Shown one piece after another: positions 1-12,189 of a DNA stretch of 64,000 nucleotides (within the stretch, counting starts at the first letter, position 1; every line of letters starts with the position of its first letter). The DNA is from Klebsormidium nitens (taxonomy: Eukaryota > Streptophyta > Klebsormidiophyceae > Klebsormidiales > Klebsormidiaceae). Made by a program: the position numbers and the translations under genes. The stretch lies in contig DF236951.1 of NCBI GenBank assembly GCA_000708835.1, positions 57,877 through 121,876 of the forward strand. Reading direction: 5' to 3'. Under the pieces are notes generated by a model, which saw only the letters and a list, made by a program, of their open reading frames with translations, ran no database searches and was not told the DNA's origin.

Positions 1-3000
1 GCTTCCGGTCGAACTCCCACCGCGCGTCGCGCCCCGACGCCTCGATGCGCTCGCGCACCTGCGGGAAGCCAGGGGGGACGCCCGTATCAGAGCAGCTGGC
101 GGACACGTCAGCAAGAGGCATTGACCGAAATGGCGCCACAGTGAGAAGATCCGACTGCTTGTAGTAAAGTGGCTGAAATGCCAGACTAGTGTCTGCCATT
201 ACACGAGCAACCGCTTGATGCGCATTGTGGGTGAGGTAGCCCGCACCTGCAGGTAGACCTCGCTCCAGGTGTCGAGCACGGCCTTGCCCGTGTCGATGAG
301 GTGCTGCGTCTCGGTGGGAGGCAGCTGGAAGAGCGTCTTCAGGTCCACCTGCTCCGCCACCTTGTCGCCAATCTGCTCACGCACAGGATTCCCCACGTCA
401 GCACGGCAAGACGCATCTCTGGGAAGCGGTATTTGAAACGCTCTTTGGAGTTGCACAGCCACTGCTTTTGGAAACACGGTGTCCTCCAGGATGCATCAGC
501 TCTTGACGAGATTGAGCAGTTGGCACTTTGCGGAGCACACCCAGGACGCGAGCGTTTGCCGTTAAAATAAGGTGACATGTGTTGAGGCCCTGAGTTCTTT
601 TGGCTCTCTTCCCATGGCACAAAGAGCTGCCGGCGGCCGCGGCCGGGGGCGCACCTCGTTGGCGATGCGCTCGAAGAGGTTGCCCATGCGCACGTCGTCG
701 CTGTAGTGGCGGCTGATGATCCACACCATGCGCAGCGCGTTCATCAGCGGCGGCAGCGTGTCCAAAATGCTCGACAGCGACCCGTGGGCCAGGTTCTGCG
801 GCCCAGCGCAGGCATACGTCAGCAACGCCCCGTCCCCTCAATCCCAAAGCGAAGTCAAAAGCCGGACCTGCTCTCTGCTTCAGGCGCAGGGCAACACATG
901 TGGGAGAAATAGCGTCACGGCCAGAACGTTTAGCAGATCTGTGGACCTGAAAAGCTCCATAGGCGAGTAGATTCTTGTTGGCCTAAAGCCGAGAAACGGC
1001 CACGGGCAGAAGCCGGAAGATAAGAGACGCGAGGCCGGGCGTATTGCAGAAGCGTACCTTGAAGTGCCGTTCCAGGGTGCTCAAGAACTTGACGTTGTCT
1101 TGCGCTTCTATGTACAGTTGGGTCAGCTCATTGGACTGCACACACGCGAGACCACCGCCGCCCGTCAGAAAAAGAATTTTGTCCAGCGATCCGCCCATTT
1201 GTGATTAAGCTGAATCTGGAATAGCTATTAGAAGTTGGTTTTGCAAGCAGTGGGTTCGATTCATCCAACCTTAGATGTCACTCCTCGATGCCCGGATCCC
1301 TCGTGTTCTTCCTAACCGGGCCCAAAAGCAAGCCGGCTGTTGTGGCACTCAGGCCCTCCAGAAGCTACCGGTGTGGACAGGTGTGCCTTCCCCTTCGCAA
1401 ATGGCTGCTTCCAACCGGCGCTTAGCCTCATTCTTCAGCCGTCCCAGCCACAACAATTGTGCGCCTGGCATGAGCGCCGCTGCGCTTCCGCCACTGACCT
1501 GCGCCTTGAAGCGCATGAGCAGGTTGGCGTCCCCGCTGCCGGCCTCCAGCGTGGCCACCACCTTCTTGGCCTGCGGCGTGTTCAGCTGCTCGTACAGGCT
1601 GCCCAGCGACGCGTTGCGCTCGCGCCAAAACTCAATCTCCGCCAGGGGCCCCTTCCCCTGGGGCACCTTGCCCGCCTCCTTCTGCAGCGCCGCCCCCAGC
1701 AGCACTGTCCACTCCGCCGTCGCCTCCTCCAGCTGCGGGGCACAAAGAGACGGGCGTGATGATCACCGAGATCAGCATGGACGGCTCCATGTTGAGTCCA
1801 ATGAGGGCTGCGAAAATAGTCCCATTATTGCGTCTTCCCGTTGCAGCTTTTCAACCGATGCTTTCAGAAAGGCCAAACAAGTTCTCCCGGCCTGCTAGTT
1901 GCGTGCGCTTCTGTTGTCACCCAATTTGCGTGCGCTTCTGTTGTCACTAGAGCCGATTAGAACCAGTCCTCTCTCGTCTGATGTGAACGACAACCCATTT
2001 AGACCAGCCCGGAGGGGCCGATTGATTGCAGTGGAGGAGCGCACCTTGAGGAGGAGGTCCGAGTCGGCGGCTGCTTCAGCGACATTGTCAATGGTGACGC
2101 GCGTCATAACCAGCTGGACGTCCCCTGTCAACTGCTGGCTCACGTGGGCCACCTGGGGGCCCACAACAGAACACGCCCAGTCAGAGGGCTGGTGCACCAT
2201 TGCACTTCGAAAGAAATCAATAGCAAACGCTGCGGTGCCAAGAAGCCCACCGCCAGCCAGTAAAACAACATTGGGCAGACAGAACAACGAAAGGATACAT
2301 GACCTCAAATGTGCATGAGATATGACCACTTTCAAACTAATGGCATTGATGTCCGATGTCATGCGGTGTCAAGAGCACCCGAATGCTAGGTCACAAAGCT
2401 GCTTCAAAATGGTTTGTACCTGCGCTGCGAACTTGTGCATGCTGCTCAGGAGTTCATTCCTGGATGTGTCACCCTGCTTGCCGGCAGCCCCAGCCTCACC
2501 ACCCTGCTTCTGCCGGGCCCCCGCAGAGGACAGCATGGGCAGGTAGATCTGAGATAGCAGCTGCACATGCACACGCAGACACCCACAGAGGATCGATGAT
2601 GCTCTTACAGGCGGCCAAACTTGGGAGAACGGGGCCGATGGGGATCAGGCATCAGGCCAACCTCAGTGCCAACAGCCCAGGTGTACAAGCAATGGGTCGA
2701 AGAGAGCCACTGGTTGTGGCTTTCTTACCCCTTAATGGGGATGGCTTGATACAGAAGTGTTGATAGCTTTCACAAGCATTCCAAGGATGGTGCATTGGCG
2801 ATAGCATTTGAAAAGACCGGCAGAGGGGCACTATCAAAGAACCCTCCAGAAGACACCAGCCACTTCTTAGGCCAGCGCGTCACGCCTTACCACTTCCAGC
2901 GCACGCAGCGACGGCCCCTCGGCCAGCACCCCACACTCAATCCCGTCCTTTGAACGAAGCTTCCCCGCCTCTTTCTTGGTAAAGTACACCGCCCGCCCTG

Positions 3001-3676
3001 CAGTGCCCTCTGGTAGGGTGCCCGTGCATGCCCGCAGCTCCACCACTGTTTCCACCTCCACTGCCTCCTGCGGTGGTGGGCCGGCCTCCTCCGCTTCCGC
3101 CACTTTCCCATCAGACTCCGTTGCCTCAGCGAGGGGCTCCGGGTGTACTAGCGCCGACTCTCTGCGTGAGCTGGCCGCCAGCGTGGACGCCCGCCTCGAG
3201 GGCCCCGCCAATGCAGCCACAGAGAGCCGGCCGCTGCTCGACTCCCGTGGGACAATGCCGCTTATCCGCGCTGCGAGCGCCGAGCCATCGCTGGTGCCCG
3301 CATTGCTTCCGCTCGCCCCGTCTGCAGGCTGGCTCGCCTCCCCAGCTGTTTCTCTGCTTCCCTCCTCTTCTGTGGACTTTGTGGGTGACTCCCCGTCTTC
3401 CTCTGTGACATCCTCCCCCTTTGGAGCAACGCCAGACGCTTCTTTCTTCCTGATGACTTCGGTCCTGACCTCGTACACCAGCAGTGGGGTGTCAGCAGCT
3501 CGTTCATCCTCCAGAAAGGCTGTGATGGCAGCCTGACCATCGGCGGAGCTAGCTAGCTGGGCGAACAGGGCCTCGTCCAGCCCTAGCCCGACACATGTTT
3601 TGGACTTGAGCAATTCGGTCAACGCATCCCGCCCACTCACGGATGGGCCACCGGCAGGGACACCCAAGCTGCCCAT
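1..3676 (-). CDS. Axonemal dynein heavy chain, outer-arm (DNAH5/gamma-HC) type, N-terminal part only
   Basis: This is the N-terminal tail of a ciliary dynein motor heavy chain; the gene leaves the window at base 1 before any AAA motor domain. Eight exons join in phase: 2891-3676, 2420-2548, 2045-2152, 1499-1732, 1058-1135, 655-795, 247-372 and <1-58. The dynein N-terminal region 1 is recognisable in the stretches GPLAEIEFWRERNASL, YIEAQDNVKFLSTLERHF and NALRMVWIISRHY. Exon 1 starts at an ATG (3674-3676). It begins with a low-complexity Ser/Glu/Ala segment and ends in a block (GRAVYFTKKEAGKL) that resembles the conserved head of the DNAH5/DNAH8 and Chlamydomonas gamma heavy chains. The family call is strong. 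The outer-arm subtype rests on that head motif and is inference. Intron 3 holds a 22-bp tandem duplication. Confidence 0.88.
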
Positions 3677-5518
3677 GGTACGCTCAATGTGGTCAACTTT
3701 CAGCTGCCGGCTTCATTTGATGGAGCGGATGGTTACAATATACGAGCTCCTGCAGACAGCTTGAAGGAAGGCGCGCGAGGGACTTTCTTCAATGGCCTAC
3801 AGGGCCCCGGCAATGACACTCTACAGCTTTGAGCAGAAGGAGTTGCAAAAGGACCAACACATTTATCGAGAGAGATCAGTGCTGGTACTCTAATCATCCG
3901 GCCCTCGTGCAGTGTTGTAAAATTTGCACTGCCCCAAGCGCGCCACAGCAGTCCATAAAGAATCCAACTCTGCTACGGTAGAAGCAGCTTCCTTCCCAAT
4001 GCAGCATGATCTTGATGGACTTGAGTATCTCGTGTACAGTGTACATACTGTAACGTTGTCTAGGTTACAAGTACCTACGGTAATACCGTACACTTACGGC
4101 ACTAGATATAGCCTCTAGGTACTGTACTGCGGCAGGCCAGCTGCATTTATTCTAGCGCTGGCCCGAACCATGAAACCAGAATATCTTTACGTAACAGGCA
4201 ATGCAAATCCCACCCGAAATATCAAGTTATAACGCTCGCGTAGAATCTTTTATGGCAAATCGACGACTCTCTTATGCTGTGGCTCTCAAATAAGGGCTAC
4301 GATCCCGTCCGAATAACTCGACCCAAAGATTGTACGGTAGATGTGCGTATACCGGTAACAACGTAGAGTTCACTGCCACTGCATTCAGTGGTACCGAAAT
4401 TGGCCCCGTCTGCTATATCCTACAGAATTTTGCATGGGGCATCCGATTCGATTTTTGGTTTAGCTTAGCTAAATTTTGCTCGCTATTAAAGTTGTAGCAA
4501 ATGTTTAGCTAATAGTATACCTAAACCCGAGCCCATGCAGGGTCAACTTCAACGTGATAGGTACTGTATCTGGGTCATATCAGGGCCCGTGAAGGTTTGA
4601 CATCCTCCTCGCTGGGATCTAGGCCAAACCCAAGCATGCATGGAGGTCTTGCATGCTTGCAACACTAAGTTGAATGAGGAGAAGAAGCTCGGCTATAGCA
4701 ATACTGTCGGCCATTGTTGCAAATGAATTAAAACCCAAAAGCGACAAACAACAAAATTTTTGGGAGCATCGGTCCAGAGTGTTGTGCATCGACGGCTCCA
4801 ATAAACGGAGCTTCTGAAAGAGACATATACGAGAGTACTAATATGGCCAAGATGTCTTCGTTGTCACCGACGAACCATCTTATGATGGAAAAACCTTCTC
4901 GACATGGTCTCCTTTGAGTTACATAAGACGCCTCATGATCCGGAAAAAGGATGGGGTGGACATCCCGAACTGCGCAAGCCCACCTCTGACCTATGTGACA
5001 AATACATCCACAATGCTCGCGGTATATCAAGAGGGTTTCCAAGCCTTTACCAACTCGCACGGACGAAGTAAACTAAACTGATATATAAAAAGCAATGGCC
5101 GAGGTGATGAGAAAAAGGCGATCTTTGATGAAGCTCAGCGGAAGTCCATACTTGCCTTGTCATCGAACCATTTTCCACAAAGAAGTCTCGTGTAGTCATA
5201 ACGGGATGCATCGGAGTAAATACACTAGAAGAGAGGGGCTTGGACCTCGAGACTCATCTCTATCGAGTAACAGCATCAATGATTAGGACCAAAACAAGCA
5301 CCACATTAGAGGCACCCAGCAATACTGCAGTCTCACTGATCTTCCCTGCCACTAGCTTTTAGATGTTCGACCAGATGTACAAAAGTCCCCAAGCCTTGCA
5401 TTTGTGACCTATTTCCAATCATTATTCTCTCGAACTACAAAACCTCACCTCAAACCTGCTTACAGCTGAGAGCCAACCACCTAACAGTCTGACAAGAACC
5501 CAGTCTGCCCACCTACAT
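3677..5518. other. Intergenic, upstream of dynein and downstream of TOM20
   Basis: About 1.8 kb between the dynein start codon and the TOM20 stop codon. I see no conserved coding sequence. The stretch is more A+T-rich than its flanks around 4200-4530 and contains one imperfect hairpin (4457-4527). Short open frames here, including one at 5095-5286 shortly after a TATA-like run, have no recognisable protein features. Confidence 0.55.
4457..4527. repeat. Imperfect inverted repeat
   Basis: The left side begins GGTTTAGCTTAGCTAAATTTT. The right side, read on the opposite strand, gives GGTTTAG, then a gap, then TTAGCTAAA and TTTGC. The two sides can pair with a gap of about 8 bases. I see no target duplication, so it may be a decayed palindrome or chance A+T-rich structure. 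Confidence 0.35.
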
Positions 5519-7483
5519 TCACCTCAGTGCGGGCGTTGACGATGGCGTCGGTGCTGCCTTCGATGCTGCGACTCCAAGCCAGGCCACGGCGATTCCAATC
5601 ATCACTACCCATCCGATGACATCATACTTGAAGTCACTATCGGTCTGCTTCTTTTTCTGCCTTGCAGAAGCCTGTATGAAGACCAAACTGGCACCTTTGT
5701 CTGCCGATTCGAACAAGATTTCAGTGGCTTCGAGTTCATTGCCAAGTTGCTAGATGCTATAATCACATCGTCAGCCCAACTTGACCAACAAAGAGCACCC
5801 AGATTAATCAAGGAAGTTCGCGCTTTGCGCATGCTCCAACATGGGTCTGAACTTCGACGAAAACTGAGGAGCAACACTGCCGTTTTTCGGACCGATATAC
5901 TCCACCCCACCAAGCGTCTGTCAGTCTAGTCCTCTCACCGTTGGCCCCGCTCCCGTCCCGCTGCTGACGGGGGTAATCTCGGCTTCTCGCGCCCGGAGCT
6001 CCTCATGCAGCTCTTGAAAGAGGCCCGGGGCCTGGGAAAACAAGGGTGTCGACAATGAAACGAAGTAAAATAGTCGAAAAGCAATCTACCGGGCTCATAC
6101 GGGGACACCACCTTCATTGCCAGCATGACAGGGAAGGTGTTGCAGAAACAGGCAACGTGAAGGAGACCTAGCAATCCCTGACGAAATTTTCGCTGGGCCT
6201 ACCTTTGTGGACATCTCGAGGCCATGCTTGTACATGGGGTTGTGGGGCTCCTGCAAACACAGGGACGAGCTCAGGGCTGACAAAGGAACTGCCCAACGAC
6301 CAGCATTGATCACCACAGACCAGAACATCCTGTTGCACAGCCACGTACACGACAGGCCCCTGCTTTGGCGGAAGGCGGCCACAAACAATAGATTTGAAGG
6401 CTTCATCATCATGCTTGGCGGCGGAAACTGCTCTGGCCCTTCATACCTTGGCCCTTAAACTGTGATTTGACAAGACTGGTTATATTGTCTACAACAATGA
6501 CCACCTTCAAACGCCCACACGCTACAGGCAAACAACACTGCCATTTTACCGCCACCTCTGGCAACACAATCGCCAACCTCAGCGTCACTGCCAATGTAGC
6601 AAAGGATGCGCCTGGAAGCCTGCGAGAACTGCCGTACCTCATCCAGAGCTCGTTGGAAGAGCGCATTCGCCTTGTCAAAGAACTTGTTCGCTTCCGAAGC
6701 CTCCCGCACCATGAAGCCCTGCTGGGTATGTACGTTGCCCAGACACCAGAGGGCATCATGCTTCTTAGGGTTCACTTTGAGCGCCATCTGAAGCTTGGCT
6801 GCGGCCTCTGCAGAGATTCACAGCAAGACTGATCACATATGGGGCAACCACTCTATCACAACTGACGCGATGATTTCAACAGCTGAGAAGATTGCCAAAT
6901 CCGCAGAAGAACCATCAGACCAATCCATCGTCACTGCCGCCAATCCAACCTGCCCACTGCGATCTTAATGCTATGATCAAAGTTCCCATGCGGCTCCAGC
7001 ATTCAGAGCGTAAGCGCTCTTTCACTGAGCTCTATCATGAGCACCGTTGCGCGTTCAACAGCTTCTGACAACTTACCGTCCATCAAATTTGAGGAGTCCA
7101 CTCCAGGAACCTGAGCGAGCTCCATGAGTGCACCACCCCATCGCGTGAGGTTCTGCATGCAGGAACACACCATGATAAGAATCACAAATGCACCTGCACA
7201 AAACCCCTTTATCGAGACCATAATCCGCACATTCAGAAAGGGCCAATGTTGAAACCCCCTGTCCACCCAAGCCACCCAAGCAATGCCGACAAAGTCTGTA
7301 AGGCACAGGCAAATAATCCTTCCAATGTAAAATCCAAAGAGGACGCAATGCCGAGACAGTCTCGATAGCATCGTCCCTTACATCTGCATCCTCTGGGTTG
7401 TGCTTGTGGACCTCTTCCGCATCCTCCCTGGTTTGTTGGAAAAACTGCAGCCTATCGAGGTCCTCTCGCGATAAACCCTCCAT
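5519..7483 (-). CDS. TOM20: Mitochondrial import receptor TOM20, plant type
   Basis: An outer-membrane receptor that binds mitochondrial presequences and passes them to the TOM channel. Plant TOM20 is anchored at its C-terminus, unlike the animal and fungal protein, and that layout is seen here. Six exons (7382-7483, 7077-7152, 6638-6807, 6203-6250, 5939-6031, 5519-5671) give 213 residues, close to the usual 200-210. Diagnostic stretches are NLTRWGGALMELAQ, NPKKHDALWCLGNVH and NKFFDKANALFQRALDE (TPR-like). The last exon has SDFKYDVIGWVV followed by a single hydrophobic helix and a short tail. The start is the first ATG before MEGLSREDL. Relative to Arabidopsis, about 10 residues are missing between exons 2 and 3, so a microexon in 6810-7070 may have been overlooked. 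Confidence 0.93.
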
Positions 7484-8351
7484 CCTTGTGGTAGGCAGTC
7501 TCCTTTCCAGTAAGTTAGAGGCACGAACCTCTTCTCCCCGTCCTTGACGAATGCCAAAAAAACTCACAAAGCCAAGGCCAAGGGCTCGATTCTATCCCTA
7601 CCTGATACCAGGTATTTCGAGCTGGCGCTGAAAGCCCGCTCTTGCGCTTCGTGCTGACAACGAACTCGAAAATCTGTGTCTTCAACTTCAAGTTCAAGTT
7701 CAGGTTCAAGTTCTAGATTCAGAACTTCAAATGTTCTGAGCTTCCGCCACTCTTCAAAGTTCACGGCCAGTGCAGTGGTGGCGGCGACCTTTCCCTCTGT
7801 CTCTGACACAATCTCTACTACACGACAAGGGAAGTTGACTGTTGAGGACCCGGACTTTGGAAAGAGAAAGCTTTCTACAAAATCAGCAGTTACCTTACGG
7901 TACTTGAAGTCATCCACTCTGAGAAGGAACCAGCTTATGTATCCCCTAGGTGCAAGAAGCTGAACCTGTACTCCGAGGGTGCAACGACGCTCAAAAAGGT
8001 GAATCAGATGTGCTAAGCTTGCACCACCCTGTAATCAACTAGAAAGTGTTGCAGCATTGTCTTTGAGTGTGCAATTGATCATGAGATCCTCAGTTCGTAT
8101 GTCTGGTAAGGTCAGTCATGTGCTTGAACTTCATCTGGTTTCACACACAAACGCCTCTCAATTCATCGCTGCATCTGGGCTTCTTACCGAAAAGCTTCAA
8201 GTAAAAAGTATGCAAAAAGATCGTCATTGCAGCAACACTGCCCCTCCCAGTCGATATTCGCTTCTGCTATTGAATCCTACAGCTGTCCACACTCTTGTTC
8301 TTTCACAGCTGCACTCTGGTGTCACGTTGACTTTGAGGACACGGGCAAGCG
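7484..8351. other. Divergent promoter region TOM20/CIAO1 with a doubtful ORF
   Basis: 868 bp separate two divergently transcribed genes. The minus strand carries a 117-codon open frame (7564-7917) with a Glu-Leu repeat produced by a TTCAAG-like microsatellite at about 7678-7725. It reads like protein in places (FEEWRKLRTFEVL), but it matches nothing I recognise and lies upstream of TOM20 in the same orientation. It could be a TOM20 5' leader, a small gene or chance. Confidence 0.4.
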
Positions 8352-11300
8352 ATGGTGGAAGCAGCCCCGGGCTTAAGCCTGCACGAGGTGCAGTGCTTGG
8401 AGGGGCACAGCGACCGGGTATGGAGCGCGGCATGGGCACCTTCGGGGGATGCCCTGGCCTCCTGCAGCGGAGACAAGACCGTGAGAGTGTGGGCCAGAGA
8501 AGCAGGGCCAGGCACCAGATGGGTCTGCAAGGTAGGCCTTTGCAATGAAACCATTAATGATGGTGACGTGATGAGTATTTGCATGGCCTCCTAGCATCAC
8601 TGAAATTGTTGTTTTCAGTACCGCCGCTAGACTGGCAACTCTCGATTGTTTTCCAGATGGGTGTCTTTGAAACCTTCAATTCTTTCTCTCTGACGGCAGC
8701 ACGTTTTGGGGCGCAGGCCATCCTGGAGGAGTCGCACCACCGGACTGTGCGCTCCTGTGAGTGGTCCCCAGACGGCAAGTTTCTGGCCACCGCAAGCTTT
8801 GATGCCACCGCAGCCATCTGGGAGCAGACTGGTGGAGAGTTCGAATGCGTGGCTTCGCTTGAGGTGGGCTCTTCACCCCAGAACGAAAAATGACTGACTC
8901 TGAGAGAATCAGACAAATCAATCCAAGCCGGAGCAACTTGATTCAATCTGTTTCAGCAAGAGTTGAACCTCTTGAATGCACTGATCGCATGTATGTGTGA
9001 AAACAGATGCAAGTTCCTCTCTCCTTGCCTGATTGTTCTGCCCCCTTGTGCCCAGGGCCATGAGAACGAGGTGAAGAGCGTCGCTTGGAACGCTGGGGGC
9101 AACTTGCTAGCGACGTGCAGCCGGGACAAGAGCGTGTGGATCTGGGAGGCGCAGCCGGGCAACGAGTACGAGTGTGTATCGGTGCTGCAGGGCCACAGCC
9201 AGGACGTCAAGATGGTGCGCTGGCACCCCACGCGCGACTTGCTCGTGTCCGCCAGCTATGACGACACCATCAAGGTGAGCCGCAAGAAGGCGTAGGGGCT
9301 TAAAGAGGAGTCGGAACTTGCAATTAGATAGCATTTAAAGGAAAGACGTATTTCATTTTAAATGGATCTGGTGACTTGGTTACACCTCTTCTTTGCCTGC
9401 TGCTCTCTGTAGAAGCTTTCTTGTGGCTCTCTAGAATCTTTCTGCAATTGTAGAAAGCTTAGTTTGTGAACGAAGTCTTTTGACAGGGCAGTACCGAACG
9501 GCTCAGTCCTCAGGTCGTCTCCGAAGGTCCGCCAAAGTCTGAAGCCGTCTGAAACTTCTTGCATCAACAAATGTAAACCTTTTTAAGACGTCTTTTAATG
9601 CATCTCGTCCGGCACTTTCTTGATGCGCCTCTCACTTTGCTCAAGCGCACACTCTGCCAGGTCTGGGCCGAGGATGGGGACGAGGACGACTGGCGGTGTG
9701 TTCAGACGCTCTCGTCCGCAGCGCAGGGGCACACGTCCACAGTGTGGGGGGTCGCTTTCGACAGCACAGGAGATCGGATGGTGTCCTGCAGGTAAGGTCG
9801 TCGGATGCCCGCCAAGACAGAAGGGTCGTCTTCCTCGGTTTGCAAGGTTCTGTTAAGATCGATTTGGTCGGTGAGGTCTTCGACGAGCGAAGATCAATCA
9901 GTTGGCGGTTCCTGTCCGATCGTAGAAAATGATGACCTTTCAACGTTCTCGAGGCAGCAAGGTAACTCCGGCCGACAGTCCCTTCAATCCGTCCGACGTG
10001 TAATCCGCTTTTGTTTTTGCAGCGACGACCTGACCCTGAAGGTGTGGGACACGCACACCGACCCGACCACCAGCATGGGCGCAGGTGCGGGCGCCTGGTA
10101 AGGCGGCTCGAGCTGATAGCACCAACATTTTCCCAGTCAGTTCCACCATCGAGTCTCCCTGTGCTCTCTCTGAAGGAATGGGTGAAATTTAAATGGAACT
10201 TCGAACAGGATGAAATGAGTTCATTCGGGTTGATATTAATATTACCCGATGGTAGGAAGCCCGCTCCAAGTGTGGTCTCGCCAAGGACTTCAGTGCACCG
10301 TGATGACGGGCGACTGTGGCGGGCAGGATTGCTGCACTAATGAGTCGATCACCGCCAGCTCTTCCTCACCCCAGCCTGCACCGATTGACAGCCGGTGCCC
10401 CCCCCCCTTGCAGGAAGCACGTGAGCACCATTTCGGGGTACCACGAGCGGACCATCTTCAGCGTCGACTGGTCCAGGTGAGCCGCCACATCGACGGTCAG
10501 CAGCACGAGACACGGGGTCTGCCCTCTGCTGGGCGGTGGCGCTGCTGGTTGCGCTACAGAGATTCCAGATTTGGCAGGTTGGCTTAGGATGCCAGGTTTC
10601 AGTGTGAGTGTGGAGCTCCGTCGTTGCAAGGCAAGGCCATCGCGACATCCCAAAGATCGAACGAGGATGCTTGGCAGTACTAGTGTTCGGTCTTCTCTCC
10701 TCATCTTGGCTCACTTTCTTCGCCTGGTCTACCTTGAGTTTCGAGCTTGCAGGCGTCTGACTGTTGCTCGGCGAGCCACTCTGTTTAAAGCCGTGGCATG
10801 CTCGATTTCTCAGCACATTGAAGCTTCTCGGCGACACATCACGCTGCTTCCTGGCACGACTTGGCTCTAGTGCTTCGTTCCTGCAGGATGAACGGCCTGA
10901 TCGCGTCAGCATCTGGGGACGACGCCATCCGCATTTTTGCCGACGATGAGGAGCCACCCTCCACGGTAAGTCTTCTCCTGCGCCAGCCAATTGGCTCTTC
11001 AAACGCATGCCAGACAGATAAAGTTCGTCCGACCTAACCAGGCGGCTAACACCTTGTCCAAGGAAGACGCGTATTTCGAGAAGTGTCTGTGTGCTCCCGT
11101 CTTGAGTAAAGTCTCGCGAAGGTGGTGAAATGATCTCCAAGGTTGGCCAACTAAGGATACCAATTGGTCTACCTGGTCTTATAGCACGAACTTGAGTTGG
11201 TTCTCCGGCTATACTAGAAAGTCAATCGGGGCTGATCAAGCTTCAGTCGAGGGCGGGAGAAGTGATAGCACAGGAGAAGGTCATGCTAAAACGACAGTCT

Positions 11301-12189
11301 TGTTTCAGAAGGATCCCTTGGGCATATCATGGAGTATCGTCGCGTTCCGCCCTGGCCTCATGGTGGCTTCGAACCAAGCAACTAATAGCGTCAAACTTGC
11401 CAAAGGATTGCAAGTTCTTCGAGCATGGTTCCTGATCTTAAGCCGTTCGATGCCTTTCTTCGGACGCTCTACGATTGGAAATCATGCTCGGAGCATTTGA
11501 GAGCCGATGGCAGATTTGATGCGAAAAGTTGTATGTTCACCAAATGGCGGCTGCATGGCGGTTGCCTGTCGTGGAAATAGCCATTTTAACGGCAGGTCTT
11601 GGGCGGGCCTTCCTTTTGGCGCAAGGACCATGAATACAAAAGCTCGCTGCTGCAGCCGATTTCTTTTGGTCTATGTTCGTGAAGCCTCCTGATCGATGCT
11701 TCGGACGTCCTTACTTCGCAGACTGGGCAACCTACATTCAGTCAAGTGGCCAAGAAGGAAAAGGCACACAGTACAGACGTGAACTGCGTACGATGGCATC
11801 CTACGGTAAGAATTCGTGACTTTCTCACCACTGATTCGATGCTTGCGTTGCCCAGTCTTTTGGCCTTTCGATGCTGCTTTGCTCCGTTTTTGTGTTGTAT
11901 GTTCGTCCGCTTGTCAAAACATCCACACTTTACTCAGGCAGTGTGACGATACATGTTTGTCTGGTCGTTCACCTGGCATGTGCTGGGGCAGACTGAGTCG
12001 GGTTAAGCTTCACGTGCTGTCTGCTCGGAGCGCAAGATATCAAGCTGCTCGACACTTTGTATGCAGGACCCGAGATTGCTTGCATCCGCAAGTGATGACA
12101 TGTGCGTCAAGATATGGGAGCTTCGAGGACGTTCAGAATCCTTTCCAAACGGAGGGTCTGCGAATGGATCTAAAGACGTACATTTGTGA
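8352..12189 (+). CDS. CIAO1: Cytosolic Fe-S cluster assembly WD40 protein CIAO1/CIA1
   Basis: A seven-bladed beta-propeller subunit of the CIA targeting complex, which hands Fe-S clusters to cytosolic and nuclear apoproteins. Nine exons (8352-8531, 8717-8863, 9056-9274, 9661-9791, 10023-10097, 10414-10476, 10887-10965, 11722-11805, 12067-12189) join in phase to give 366 residues, the normal family size. Seven GH...WD-type repeats are visible, for example [48 protein letters not shown] and [13 protein letters not shown]. The exon joins fall between or inside blades without loss. It is divergent from TOM20. I see nothing irregular in the coding sequence. Confidence 0.95.

Noticed and set aside
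1245-1275. GGTTCGATTC, resembling a tRNA T-loop
   Set aside because: Flanking bases do not form a T-stem and no anticodon or acceptor arm is found upstream.
2976-3536. 186-codon plus-strand frame opposite dynein exon 1
   Set aside because: It mirrors the low-complexity Ser/Glu/Ala coding sequence on the other strand and has no independent support.
5095-5286. Plus-strand frame just after a TATATAAAAAG run
   Set aside because: The TATA-like run is only a few bases from the ATG, too close to serve as its promoter, and the peptide has no recognisable feature.
7564-7917. 117-codon minus-strand frame upstream of TOM20
   Set aside because: Part is a TTCAAG-type microsatellite and there is no family match or intron support. 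Kept only as a note in the divergent region.
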